Below are positions 8,820 through 17,836 of a stretch of 64,000 bases of DNA, in pieces. This DNA is from an uncultured Thiothrix sp. (GTDB lineage Bacteria; Pseudomonadota; Gammaproteobacteria; Thiotrichales; Thiotrichaceae), in the NCBI RefSeq assembly GCF_937873765.1, contig NZ_CALMZC010000001.1:1-64000 (forward strand), written 5' to 3'. Positions within the stretch are counted from its first letter, which is position 1, and each line of letters begins with the position of its first letter. The notes under the pieces are model-generated. The model worked only from the letters and a program-made list of their open reading frames with translations, was not told where the DNA came from and ran no database searches. The position numbers and the translations under genes were made by a program.

Positions 8820-9823
8820 ACAGCTTCCAATAGTTGTGAGCGTAGCCACGCAGGCACTCGCTCGTCCAACCAGTAATGTAGTTTCCACGGCACAGTTCCA
8901 CTAATAAAGCCTACATGCCCACCATGTTCAGTGAACTCTAAATGCACGCTCGCGCTGGTTTGTGCGGCGCTAGGGACGATACTAGGGCGCATAAACGGGT
9001 CATCTAGCGCATGAATAATGAGAGTAGGTGTTTGAATCTTGCCTAAGAACTGCGCACTACTAGAGCGTTGATAATAATCTGCAGCATTCAAGAAACCATT
9101 AACAGGAGCCGTCACTTGATCATCGAATTGATAGATGGTGGTGAGTGTATCGAGATTCAGTGGTTTAGGTTCAGCTAAGCGCTGGAATTTAGTTCGATAA
9201 GAGTCTTTCAGTTGTTTCAGCAAATATTGGCCATACACCCGTGCAAAGCCTTGTTCGAGTTTTTTGGCGCAGACCGCTAACTGAAAGGGTGTGGAGATGG
9301 CAACGGCTGCTTTTAAGCCAGAACGAATGCCTGTTTCCCCTAAATATTTAAGCAGTAAATTCGCACTTAAAGACACACCAACCGCAGCAGCGGGCATTTG
9401 TCCACGTGCTTTTAATTGGGCTAAGACTTCGGCTAAGTCGGCTGAAGCACCTGAGTGATAGCTTTTAGCTAAACGATTCGGCTCAAGGCCACGTCCTCGC
9501 AGCAGCATAAACACTACACTGAAACCGGCCTGAGATAAGGCTTGTACTAAAGTGGAGGCATAATGTGAATTCAGTGAGCCTTCTAAGCCATGCATCATGA
9601 GCACCAGCGGCGCTTGGAGGCGTGGATACCAAGCCAAATCAATAAAGTCACCATCCTTGAGTTCTAGCCGTTCCCAAATGAAGTCGAGCTGTGGGCGTTT
9701 ACGCATGAAGGTCGGTAACATAGTTTGCAGGTGCGGTGATTTTAGCCACCACGGTGCACAATAACTGCTAGTAATTCTTTGACCCATAAACGCCAAGGTT
9801 CTGCCGCAAAATAAGCGCTGCAT
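8816..9823 (-). CDS. YheT-type alpha/beta hydrolase
   Basis: The 335-residue cytosolic alpha/beta hydrolase matches the YheT/ABHD1-3 family. Visible are SPHLQTMLPT near the N-terminus, LKDGDFIDLAW, the oxyanion region MMHGLEGSLNSHYA, the nucleophile elbow GVSLSAN (Ser), the acid segment HALDDPFM and the catalytic HGGHVGF. Substrates are likely esters or lipids; none is established. An internal Met at residue 13 (start 9787) is an alternative start and would match relatives better. It is divergent from holA, with fewer than 90 bp for both promoters, and it overlaps the flavoprotein gene downstream. Confidence 0.9.
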   Translation of the reverse strand: MQRLFCGRTLAFMGQRITSSYCAPWWLKSPHLQTMLPTFMRKRPQLDFIWERLELKDGDFIDLAWYPRLQAPLVLMMHGLEGSLNSHYASTLVQALSQAGFSVVFMLLRGRGLEPNRLAKSYHSGASADLAEVLAQLKARGQMPAAAVGVSLSANLLLKYLGETGIRSGLKAAVAISTPFQLAVCAKKLEQGFARVYGQYLLKQLKDSYRTKFQRLAEPKPLNLDTLTTIYQFDDQVTAPVNGFLNAADYYQRSSSAQFLGKIQTPTLIIHALDDPFMRPSIVPSAAQTSASVHLEFTEHGGHVGFISGTVPWKLHYWLDERVPAWLRSQLLEAV

Positions 9824-9870
9824 GATACCATGCGTGCTCTAGAAATCCTCTTTTTAAGGTGTCTTAAGTC

Positions 9871-10902
9871 ATGCAGGTTCGTGCTGAACAAATCACTGAA
9901 CATCTACGCTTAGGTTTAAAACCGGTGTATTTAATTAGTGGTGATGAACCGCTGCAGGTCATGGAAGTGGCGGATGCGGTGCGCACAGCAGCCAAGCAGC
10001 AAGGTTTTACTGAGCGTGAAATCCTCAATGTGGATGCGCAGTTTGATTGGAGTCTGCTCTTAGCTGCCAGTGAGGCTTTATCCTTATTCTCTGAGCAAAA
10101 GCTAATCGATTTACGCCTGAATTCTTGCAAAATTGGTGCTACAGGTAGCAAAGTGCTGCAACACTATTTAGCCCATCCAGCGAGTGACAAGGTGTTGCTC
10201 ATTCAATGTGGACGTTTAGATAAAGCTTGTCGGAGTGCGGCTTGGGTCAAAGCCATTGAAAGCCAAGGTGTGCTCGTGCAAGTCTGGGATTTATCCCCGC
10301 AGCAAGCCTTGGCATGGCTCGCTAAGCGTATGCGTGAAACGGGCTTAAATGCGAGTGAAGCTGCCGTGCGCTATTTAAGTGAGCATGTGGAAGGTAATTT
10401 ACTGGCTGCCGTGCAAGAAATTAATAAGTTAAAACTGTTGTATGACCAAGAGCTCATTAGTGAAGAGCAAATGGCAGCGGCTATTTCAGATAGCTCACGC
10501 TTTACGGTATTTGATTTAGCTGATGCTATTTTGGCGCAAGACCTCAAGCGCTTACAGCATATTCTGCAAGTGTTAAAAGAAGAGGATACCGCTTTGCCCT
10601 TATTGGTTTGGGCTTTAGGCGATTTGCTGCGTCAATTGTACGAGGCTTGTGAAAACCAGCGCCAGCAACGCTCTAATCAAGCGCTCATTATGCGTTTACC
10701 TAAAAACCGCCAAGCACTCTTTCAAACCGCGATCAAGCGTATGGAGCGCACAAATTGGCCGAGTTTATTCAAGCGGTTAGCAGTGTTGGATCAGCATAGT
10801 AAAGGGGTGGGCTTGGATGTTTCACGCCATCCGGAGCGCTTATGGGATGGGGTGTTTGATATGGCTTTAGCGCTGATGGGGAAAAGATTGTTTGGGTCTT
10901 GA
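9871..10902 (+). CDS. holA: DNA polymerase III subunit delta
   Basis: The 343-residue product matches HolA, the clamp-loader delta subunit that opens the beta clamp. The family pattern is clear: PVYLISGDEPL at the N-terminus, EREILNVDAQFDW, SLFSEQKLIDLRL, and a middle VEGNLLAAVQEINKLKLL tract. A helical collar domain ends with ERLW and an alpha-helical tail. Length is as expected. The usual partner lptE is not upstream; instead a divergent hydrolase gene is 47 bp away. Confidence 0.95.
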   Translation: MQVRAEQITEHLRLGLKPVYLISGDEPLQVMEVADAVRTAAKQQGFTEREILNVDAQFDWSLLLAASEALSLFSEQKLIDLRLNSCKIGATGSKVLQHYLAHPASDKVLLIQCGRLDKACRSAAWVKAIESQGVLVQVWDLSPQQALAWLAKRMRETGLNASEAAVRYLSEHVEGNLLAAVQEINKLKLLYDQELISEEQMAAAISDSSRFTVFDLADAILAQDLKRLQHILQVLKEEDTALPLLVWALGDLLRQLYEACENQRQQRSNQALIMRLPKNRQALFQTAIKRMERTNWPSLFKRLAVLDQHSKGVGLDVSRHPERLWDGVFDMALALMGKRLFGS

Positions 10903-10911
10903 TGGGCTAGT

Positions 10912-11145
10912 CTTTTTGAGTTGACTCTTCCGGTGATCGTTTTAATGAACTGAGCCAAAAATTTACCTTCTTGCTCATCTTTGAGTTGAACAAGAACTAG
11001 AACAACTGGATCTTCTTTGTATGTTTGAAGTTCATCAGTGTTTAAGATTCCATAAAAAGGATCGGTTGCTCTAATAACAGGTGAAAATACTAAAAATCTT
11101 AAGATGATACATAAAACGATGTGATTTTTAGTATGTATGATAAAT
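10912..11145 (-). pseudogene. Start-less open frame, possible gene remnant
   Basis: The minus strand is open from a stop at about 11145 into the holA antisense region. It encodes protein-like sequence (for example ATDPFYGILNTDELQTY and KDEQEGKFLAQFIKTITG) but has no in-frame ATG, GTG or TTG. It begins just after, and out of frame with, the GNAT gene. It may be the 3' relic of a gene whose start was lost. It may equally be chance; I do not recognise the family. Confidence 0.25.
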
Positions 11146-11602
11146 TTTTATTTGGCTTTACTAAAAACAAAAGACTTACACTCTCAGATAGATCTTTTGT
11201 GTGTGATTTAACATAGCCATTCTTTTCATAAAGCTGAATATTACTAACACTTTTACTCCCCGTGAATAACTCAAAGCTAGTTGTATTTTCATGCATTTGC
11301 TCAATGTGTTTTAATAATGCAGTGCCTATACCTTTTTTTTGAAATTCGGGATCTACAATAAGGCGGCCGATTTTACAAACATCATTGTCAACCTTAGCTC
11401 GAACAGAGCCAACGATTTGATTATTAATAATAGCTTTGAGAATAACTGAGTCTTCAAACTCTTGATACAGTGAATCAAGCGTTTGTGTTAAAGCTGGTAA
11501 AGACCAGTCATTATATAGTTTAGCTTCAGATTGATAGGCAAGGATTTGTAGTTTAAGTATTTCTTTTGCGTCTTTTGACTCTGCAGCAAGAATCTCTACC
11601 AT
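11099..11602 (-). CDS. GNAT family N-acetyltransferase
   Basis: The 167-residue protein fits the GNAT fold. Motif A, which binds acetyl-CoA, is seen as RLIVDPEFQKKGIGTALL, and motif B as SNIQLYEKNGY. The substrate is unknown. The last 20 or so residues (after LVKPNK) look unlike normal GNAT ends and may reflect a disturbed 3' end, since a start-less open frame follows. Base composition is more AT-rich than in holA or the SulP gene, which suggests a gained gene. It is a single gene with no clear operon partner. Confidence 0.85.
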   Translation of the reverse strand: MVEILAAESKDAKEILKLQILAYQSEAKLYNDWSLPALTQTLDSLYQEFEDSVILKAIINNQIVGSVRAKVDNDVCKIGRLIVDPEFQKKGIGTALLKHIEQMHENTTSFELFTGSKSVSNIQLYEKNGYVKSHTKDLSESVSLLFLVKPNKNLSYILKITSFYVSS

Positions 11603-11810
11603 CTTTTTTCTTTAAAAATGTATTAGGAAGAAATGTATATACCATCTTCACTGCGATTCTGTCTAGTCTAGGACGTTGGGGTTGTATGCCCCTGAAACCA
11701 CCTCCAAAGAGATACTTAACCTTAACCCCACAGAGATAGATAAGTTAACTTTAAGTTCAAGCCAATCAGCGTAGACTAATACAGCTTGACAGGCTGTGAT
11801 AGCAATAAGA

Positions 11811-13589
11811 ATGCAGTTCATTACCCAATTTCTCTTGCCGTTTTTACTCTGGTTGCCGAAGGTCAATCGCGAAACTTTAAAAGCAGATTTAGTGGCTGGC
11901 TTGACCGGTGCGGTGATTGTGTTACCGCAAGGGGTGGCCTTTGCGACTATCGCGGGTTTACCACCCGAATATGGTTTATATACCGCGATGGTGACACCTA
12001 TTGTGGCGGCTTTGTTTGGCTCATCGTGGCATTTGATTTCGGGGCCAACTACCGCGATTTCGATAGTAGTATTTTCGGCTGTCAGTGGGCATGCCGAGCC
12101 GGGTAGTGCCACCTTTATTCAATACACTCTGACTTTGACTTTTCTAGCCGGTGTCTATCAGTTGGCGTTTGCACTGGCTCGTTTAGGCGTGTTGGTTAAC
12201 TTTGTTTCACATACGGTGGTAATTGGTTTTACGGCGGGTGCAGCGATTTTGATTGCAACTAGCCAGATGAACCAAATCTTTGGGGTGGAAGTAGCACGTG
12301 GTGAGTCGTTCTTAGTCACTTGGTTTGATATTATACAGCAACTGCCGCAGATGAATGTGTATGTCTTCACGGTAGCTATTCTCACTTTAGTCATTGCCTT
12401 AGTGCTAAAAACTTGGGTGAAGCGCTTGCCGAATTTATTACTGGCTTTGGTGGCGGGTAGCGTGATCGCGTATCTGCTGGGGGGGAAAGAAGTCGGTATC
12501 AAATTAGTCGCGGAAATTCCTGCACACCTACCGCCGCTTTCAATGCCTGACTTTTCTCTAGCCACCATCAAAATGCTAGCCCCCCAAGCCTTTGCTGTAG
12601 CTCTCTTAGGTTTAATTGAAGCTGTGTCAATTAGTCGGGCGATTGCCTCTAAATCACATCAGCGGATTGATGGTAATCAGGAGTTTTTTGGGCAAGGTTT
12701 ATCCAATATCGTTGGGAGTTTCTTTTCTAGTTATGCAGGTTCGGGGTCATTTACCCGTTCGGGCTTGAATTACACCTCAGGTGCACAAACGCCCTTATCC
12801 GCTATTTTCGCAGCAATCTTGCTGGCACTGATTATTCTATTGGTCGCACCGCTTACAGCGTATCTACCCATTCCAGCGATGGCTGGGGTGATCATGCTGG
12901 TGGCGTGGAATTTGGTCGATTTCGGGCATATTAAAAAGATTTTTCAAACCAGTCGTGCAGAAACCAGTATTTTGCTCACCACTTTCTTTGCGACGTTATT
13001 TTTAGAATTAGAATTTGCTATTTATTTAGGCGTCTTGCTCTCACTGATTTTATTCTTAGCACGTACCTCGATTCCTGATGTGGTCAGCTTAGTACCGACC
13101 ACAGAGCCAGCTACCGGTAAGAGTATTTTGGTAAATAAATATCGTGATGAGCGTTTGCCCGAATGCCCGCAATTAAAGGTGGTGCGTATTGATATGTCGG
13201 TATATTTCGGTTCCGCTAATCATATTCAAAATCGCCTGCATTATATGAGTGAACAGCAAGGTTATAAGCGGATTCTGGTGATTGGTTCAGGGATCAATTT
13301 TATTGACCTTACGGGTGCGGAAATGCTCGAGCAAGAATCAGCACGGTTTAAAGCAGCAGGCGGCGGACTATATTTTGCGGGTCTAAAGCGCAAGGTGAAT
13401 ACCTTCATTCACAAAGGGCATTTTGATGAACATATTGGTAGTGACTTTTTCTTTGAAACCAAGCATGAGGCCATTGCGCAAATCACCCGTACTATCTTGG
13501 ATCATAATTATTGCCATCATTGCGCTTTGCGGGTGTTTCAAGAATGTCATCAGCCACCTTTAACACCTCCCGAGCCCGCTAAAGTCTAG
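11811..13589 (+). CDS. SulP family anion transporter with STAS domain
   Basis: About 592 residues. The N-terminal two-thirds is a SulP membrane domain (LVAGLTGAVIVLPQGVAFATIAGLPPEYGLY is the family signature region). GSFTRSGLNYTSGAQTP matches the anion-binding core. The C-terminus is a STAS domain (VRIDMSVYFGSANHI; INFIDLTGAEML). Family members carry sulfate, bicarbonate or other anions; the substrate here is not shown. An upstream GTG at 11796 is possible, but ATG 11811 matches family starts better. The tail has an unusual Cys/His group, HNYCHHCALRVFQECHQ, which could bind metal. Confidence 0.93.
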   Translation: MQFITQFLLPFLLWLPKVNRETLKADLVAGLTGAVIVLPQGVAFATIAGLPPEYGLYTAMVTPIVAALFGSSWHLISGPTTAISIVVFSAVSGHAEPGSATFIQYTLTLTFLAGVYQLAFALARLGVLVNFVSHTVVIGFTAGAAILIATSQMNQIFGVEVARGESFLVTWFDIIQQLPQMNVYVFTVAILTLVIALVLKTWVKRLPNLLLALVAGSVIAYLLGGKEVGIKLVAEIPAHLPPLSMPDFSLATIKMLAPQAFAVALLGLIEAVSISRAIASKSHQRIDGNQEFFGQGLSNIVGSFFSSYAGSGSFTRSGLNYTSGAQTPLSAIFAAILLALIILLVAPLTAYLPIPAMAGVIMLVAWNLVDFGHIKKIFQTSRAETSILLTTFFATLFLELEFAIYLGVLLSLILFLARTSIPDVVSLVPTTEPATGKSILVNKYRDERLPECPQLKVVRIDMSVYFGSANHIQNRLHYMSEQQGYKRILVIGSGINFIDLTGAEMLEQESARFKAAGGGLYFAGLKRKVNTFIHKGHFDEHIGSDFFFETKHEAIAQITRTILDHNYCHHCALRVFQECHQPPLTPPEPAKV

Positions 13590-13672
13590 TTTTGGTGCAC
13601 ATAAAATTTTCGACAGCTTGTTAGGCTCAGGCTATGCTTGGCACTGAGTCTTAATTAGAAATAGGAGTAAAA

Positions 13673-14161
13673 ATGCGTATTCACCTCATGTTAACTGGTG
13701 GCACTATTGATAAGCTTTATAATCCCTTAAAAGGTGAGTTGGGTTTCACGCAGACCCACATTCCAGCAGCCTTAGAGCAAGGTCGCTGTGGAGTAGATTT
13801 AGAAGTGCAGCAGCTTTGTTTAAAAGACAGCCTTGAGATGACCGATCAAGATCGGGCACAAATTTTAGAAGCTTGTCGTAATAGTCCGCATCAGCAGATT
13901 GTCATTACTCATGGCACCGACACGATGGCAGAAACTGCGCGCTATTTAATTGCGGCTAATCCGAATAAAACCATTGTACTCACGGGTGCGATGATTCCTT
14001 TAAGTGTGAATGGCTCAGATGGTTTATTTAATCTAGGCTCAGCTTTAGTAGCCGTGCAAACCCTGTCCACTGGCGTTTATATTGCCATGAATGGGCGGGT
14101 ATTTAATGGCGCACAGGTCACTAAAAATCGTGTTTTAGGGGTGTTTGAGGCTTTGCATTGA
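13673..14161 (+). CDS. Short asparaginase-like protein (N-terminal domain only)
   Basis: The 162-residue product matches just the N-terminal catalytic domain of L-asparaginases. TGGTIDK carries the nucleophilic Thr, HGTDTM the second Thr-Asp pair, and TGAMIP and SDGLFNLGSAL follow. Full asparaginases have about 330 residues with a second domain that completes the site. Short stand-alone versions exist as a conserved group in proteobacteria, so this is probably an intact family member and not a truncation. Activity cannot be assumed. Start 13673 has AGGAG upstream. It stands alone. Confidence 0.88.
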   Translation: MRIHLMLTGGTIDKLYNPLKGELGFTQTHIPAALEQGRCGVDLEVQQLCLKDSLEMTDQDRAQILEACRNSPHQQIVITHGTDTMAETARYLIAANPNKTIVLTGAMIPLSVNGSDGLFNLGSALVAVQTLSTGVYIAMNGRVFNGAQVTKNRVLGVFEALH

Positions 14162-14271
14162 GCCACTCATAGCTGCTATTCCGCTTATAGTCAGGGTAAG
14201 TGCGGTCAAAATTTGCAAAATTTTAATTCTTCGCTAAGCTCCGTGTACTTCACCTCAATAATCTAGGCCTA

Positions 14272-16719
14272 ATGAAAACACTAGGAAAGTGGGTGTTGCT
14301 GTTATTGGTCGTGGTCACGGTAGCAGTCACCTTGGTTTCGTTTTACTACTCGAACTTTAAAAAAACTGAAGCCATCAGCTCAAGTACACAACCAACTCCG
14401 CCTATAGTCAATGCGCCAAGCTCAACTAAGGCTACTAAGCATAAAGCACCTGAGCCACTCACCGCAGAAATTCCCATTATTCCCCCGCCTCAAGTGCGCC
14501 CACTGATTGGCGTGAATGTAAATGAGCTGCATTATGAGGATTCCAGCTTCCCCTTTGTGGATTTGTTTCGCCAATCTGCACCGTTCAAAGACAATGTTTT
14601 AGAGCAAGCAGATGCCGATAAGGTTGAATACGATGCGCAAGGTTGGCCGTTGCGCTTGCATGGAGCAACGATTGCCACTAAATTCATTGGCAAAATGCCA
14701 CCTGCTGCGCTGGTCGAAGGTGACTATGTGGTGCTTTATGATGGTGTAGGGCAGTTAAGTTATGGACATGGGGTAGCAACGGTTAGCCAAAGCCCGAATC
14801 GCGATGTGATTCGTTTAAAGCCGGGCGAAGATGGGGAAATCAATGCGAGTTTATTGATTAATGCCTTGGATGAATCTGATCCAATTCGGAATATTCGGAT
14901 TTTACCGCCCGGTGGGATTTGCCAAGATAATCCCTATCAGCGGGTGTTTGCGCAGTCTGAATGCAGTTCGGGCGCTGCTTATTTGCCCTTTGAGCAGTAC
15001 TACAGCAGTATTCGCTTTACACCCGAATATCTGAATTATCTAAAAGACTTCAGCACCATTCGCTTTATGGCGATGTCAGGCATTACTCGCAATCCTGAAA
15101 GCCATTGGTCAGAACGTCCTAATCTGCAAGAAGCAACTTGGGGCGGTGGCTATGGGGCGCGGGGTGCTCCTTTGGAAATTCAAGTCGATTTAGCCAATCG
15201 GATGCAGGCTGATGCTTGGTTTAATTTGCCGCATGCTGCTGATGATGAATACATTCGGAATTTTGCTACTTATGTGCGTGATCATCTGCAGCCACAAGCC
15301 CACATTTATGTGGAGTATACCAATGAGGTGTGGAATACCTCGTTTTCGCATAGTGAATACACCCAAAAGCAAGGCATTGCCGCTGGCTTTAGCATCAATT
15401 CGGTGGAAGCGGGGTATCAGTATTACATCAAACGAGCCGGTGAAGTCTTTGCAATTTGGGAACAAGTATTTGGTGGGCGCGAGCGCTTAACACGGGTGAT
15501 TGGTGCTTGGGATACCCGTCCGGATATTTCTAAAAAGTTTTTAGGTGAATATGGTGGAGCGCAAATTGCGGATGCGATGGCGATAGCTCCGTATTTTGGT
15601 GGTAATACCCAAGGCTATCGGGAATCGACGACAGTCGATCAAATCTTTGAGTTGACTACTGCTAAAGATTCTTTCCGTTCTTTGCCGCAGATTTTGGAGC
15701 ATGTACGCGAGCAGGCGGAAATTGCGCATCACTATGGTTTAAAGCTGATTGCCTATGAAGGTGGACAAGGTTTAGTGGATTGGGCGACGCGTGAGCCTAC
15801 TCAGCACCCTAATCCTTTATTCTTTGCCGCTAATCGTGATCCGCGTATGGGCGAGCTTTACACAGAATTACTCAAGGGCTGGAAAGAGGCAGGTGGTGAG
15901 CTATTTATGGCTTTTTCTTCACCGCGCACTTGCCAATGGTTTGGTTGCTGGGGCTTAAAAGAGCATATTCGCCAACCCCGCGAAACGGCTTATAAATACC
16001 ATGCGGTTTTAAACTTTATTGACGCACAGCGTGATTGGGTACTGAATGTCGGGGGCGGTACAAATTTAGCGGTTAAGCAAGCGGCTATGCCCGATGAATT
16101 ACCCGCTGAGAAAAAGCCGCATAAACCGGGTGATCCCTTAATTGTCTTTCGTCCCGCTAAAGACCCAGAGCGCTATTTCTTTCTTGAAAACCCACGGACT
16201 TTGGATACTTTGATTGCTGGTGAGGATTGGGCAAAGCGAGATTTATTCGGTAAATGGGAAGGTAAATGGGATGAAAACTATCTGTATTTAGCGGTGCGGG
16301 TTTACGATGAGTCGATTAAAACTGATTCCGCAAATCCCGAAGATGATGATTCGGTGGAATTTTATATTGATGCCGATAATAGCCGCAAAGCGAGTTATGA
16401 TGGAGTTAATGATTATCGTATGACCTTTGCTTGGGGGCGCAAACAGGTCATTCTTGATCCTCAATCCCCGCAAATGATTTCTCCTGACTTAAGCTACGAA
16501 TTGAAGACTACCGCCGATGGTTATATGCTTGAAGCGAAAATTCCGTGGAAGATGCTAGGCGTGAATATTGGCATCAAAAACCGGATTGGGATTGAAGTAC
16601 AAGTGAATGATGATGACGATGGGGGGGCACGTGATAAGAAAATTTCTTGGCTCGCGCGCGCAGATAATGCAATGCATGACCCGCGTTTGTTTGGAGTGGT
16701 GCTAATTAGTGGGCGCTAA
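14272..16719 (+). CDS. Membrane-anchored glycoside-hydrolase-like protein with CBM9-like C-terminus
   Basis: The 815-residue protein has one N-terminal hydrophobic segment (signal anchor), then a Pro/Ser/Thr/Lys-rich linker to about residue 75. The middle region carries VEYTNEVWN and LIAYEGGQGL, whose two Glu residues sit where clan-A glycoside hydrolases place the acid/base and nucleophile. Residues about 625-815 resemble a CBM9-like domain (WEGKWDENYLYLAVRVYD; DDSVEFYIDADNSR). It probably acts on an extracellular or periplasmic polysaccharide; the substrate is unknown. The start at 14272 has no strong ribosome site. The 3' end overlaps the convergent reductase gene by 18 bp. Confidence 0.85.
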   Translation: MKTLGKWVLLLLVVVTVAVTLVSFYYSNFKKTEAISSSTQPTPPIVNAPSSTKATKHKAPEPLTAEIPIIPPPQVRPLIGVNVNELHYEDSSFPFVDLFRQSAPFKDNVLEQADADKVEYDAQGWPLRLHGATIATKFIGKMPPAALVEGDYVVLYDGVGQLSYGHGVATVSQSPNRDVIRLKPGEDGEINASLLINALDESDPIRNIRILPPGGICQDNPYQRVFAQSECSSGAAYLPFEQYYSSIRFTPEYLNYLKDFSTIRFMAMSGITRNPESHWSERPNLQEATWGGGYGARGAPLEIQVDLANRMQADAWFNLPHAADDEYIRNFATYVRDHLQPQAHIYVEYTNEVWNTSFSHSEYTQKQGIAAGFSINSVEAGYQYYIKRAGEVFAIWEQVFGGRERLTRVIGAWDTRPDISKKFLGEYGGAQIADAMAIAPYFGGNTQGYRESTTVDQIFELTTAKDSFRSLPQILEHVREQAEIAHHYGLKLIAYEGGQGLVDWATREPTQHPNPLFFAANRDPRMGELYTELLKGWKEAGGELFMAFSSPRTCQWFGCWGLKEHIRQPRETAYKYHAVLNFIDAQRDWVLNVGGGTNLAVKQAAMPDELPAEKKPHKPGDPLIVFRPAKDPERYFFLENPRTLDTLIAGEDWAKRDLFGKWEGKWDENYLYLAVRVYDESIKTDSANPEDDDSVEFYIDADNSRKASYDGVNDYRMTFAWGRKQVILDPQSPQMISPDLSYELKTTADGYMLEAKIPWKMLGVNIGIKNRIGIEVQVNDDDDGGARDKKISWLARADNAMHDPRLFGVVLISGR

Positions 16720-17727
16720 GCGGTCTCGTTCAGCATCCATACTCGCCATTAAAGTGGCTGTATAACGCTGGCCTTGCACGGTTGTTTCGTTAATCAGTTC
16801 ATTTAAGGCGGCTACTGTACTGACACTTAATTCGATATCCCCCGCACCCGCGTTTTCGAGCATATAGTCGATATGCTTAGTGCCGGGAATGGGAATCAGC
16901 GCGGCCGCACCTTGCGGATTCTTCTGCGCTAATAGCCAAGCGAGTGCTAATTGGGCGAGCGTACAGCCTTGTTGCTTAGCTAATTCTGCGTAAGGCTGTA
17001 GTAGTTTACTATTCGCTGCAAACGCTTCTGGCTCAAAACGCGGACGGGCATTAGTACAGCGTATATCGTCTTTAGTTAACTGCGTGACATCTTTTGCTTT
17101 GCCCGTTAAAAAACCGCGACCTAAGGGCGAGAAGGGGATAAAAGCCACGCCTAGCTCTGCACAAGCGGCTAGTAAGCTAATTTCGGGCGTGCGCGACCAT
17201 AAAGAATATTCGGATTGTACGGCAGTGACCGGATGTTCGACTTGAGCACGGCGTAGAGTCGCAGTGGAGATTTCTGATAAACCCAAACTTCGAATTTTAC
17301 CCGCATGAATTAAATCAGCTAAGCCACCGACACTTTCTTCCACTGGCACCTGTGGGTCAAGGCGATGCAAGTAATACAAATCAATCACTTCGGTTTGTAA
17401 GCGCTTGAGACTATCTTCGCATTGTTTCTTTAAAACTTCAGGACGGCCATTCATCACAGGTTTGCCTGTTTCGTCTTTACTCAAACCACATTTGCTAGAC
17501 AGCACATACTCTTGTCGACGTTGTTTTAGTGTTGCCCCAATCAAGCTTTCATTATGGCCGCCACCATACATCGAGGCTGTGTCTAAAAAGTTATAACCCG
17601 CATCTAAGGCGGCGTGTAACAAGCGCGCTGATTCCTCATCATTCGCAGGGCCATAGCCCATTGAAAAGCTCATACAACCTAAGCCAATCGCGGATACTTG
17701 GAAGGGGCCGAGTGTGCGGGTATGCAT
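16702..17727 (-). CDS. Aldo/keto reductase
   Basis: The 341-residue cytosolic NADPH-dependent oxidoreductase has a (beta/alpha)8 fold. The catalytic set is visible: Asp and Tyr in DTASMYGGGHNE, Lys in SSKCGLSK and His in YYLHRLD. Cofactor-end motifs such as IPIPGTK are present. It resembles the YghZ/AKR13-type general aldehyde reductases; the substrate is unknown. It is divergent from the nitronate monooxygenase gene, about 110 bp away. Confidence 0.93.
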   Translation of the reverse strand: MHTRTLGPFQVSAIGLGCMSFSMGYGPANDEESARLLHAALDAGYNFLDTASMYGGGHNESLIGATLKQRRQEYVLSSKCGLSKDETGKPVMNGRPEVLKKQCEDSLKRLQTEVIDLYYLHRLDPQVPVEESVGGLADLIHAGKIRSLGLSEISTATLRRAQVEHPVTAVQSEYSLWSRTPEISLLAACAELGVAFIPFSPLGRGFLTGKAKDVTQLTKDDIRCTNARPRFEPEAFAANSKLLQPYAELAKQQGCTLAQLALAWLLAQKNPQGAAALIPIPGTKHIDYMLENAGAGDIELSVSTVAALNELINETTVQGQRYTATLMASMDAERDRLAPTN

Positions 17728-17836
17728 AGAATCTCACTAAAATAGACGAAAGCTAGCCCGCAAGCTTAAAGACAAACTTAACAAATTGGTAGCAGGCCGC
17801 TTAGTATGTGTTAGAACTTGGCAAAGAGATCGCAGT

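Noticed and set aside
13673..14161. Truncated asparaginase pseudogene
   Set aside because: Short stand-alone forms of this domain are a conserved group; the frame is intact with a good ribosome site and a natural end.
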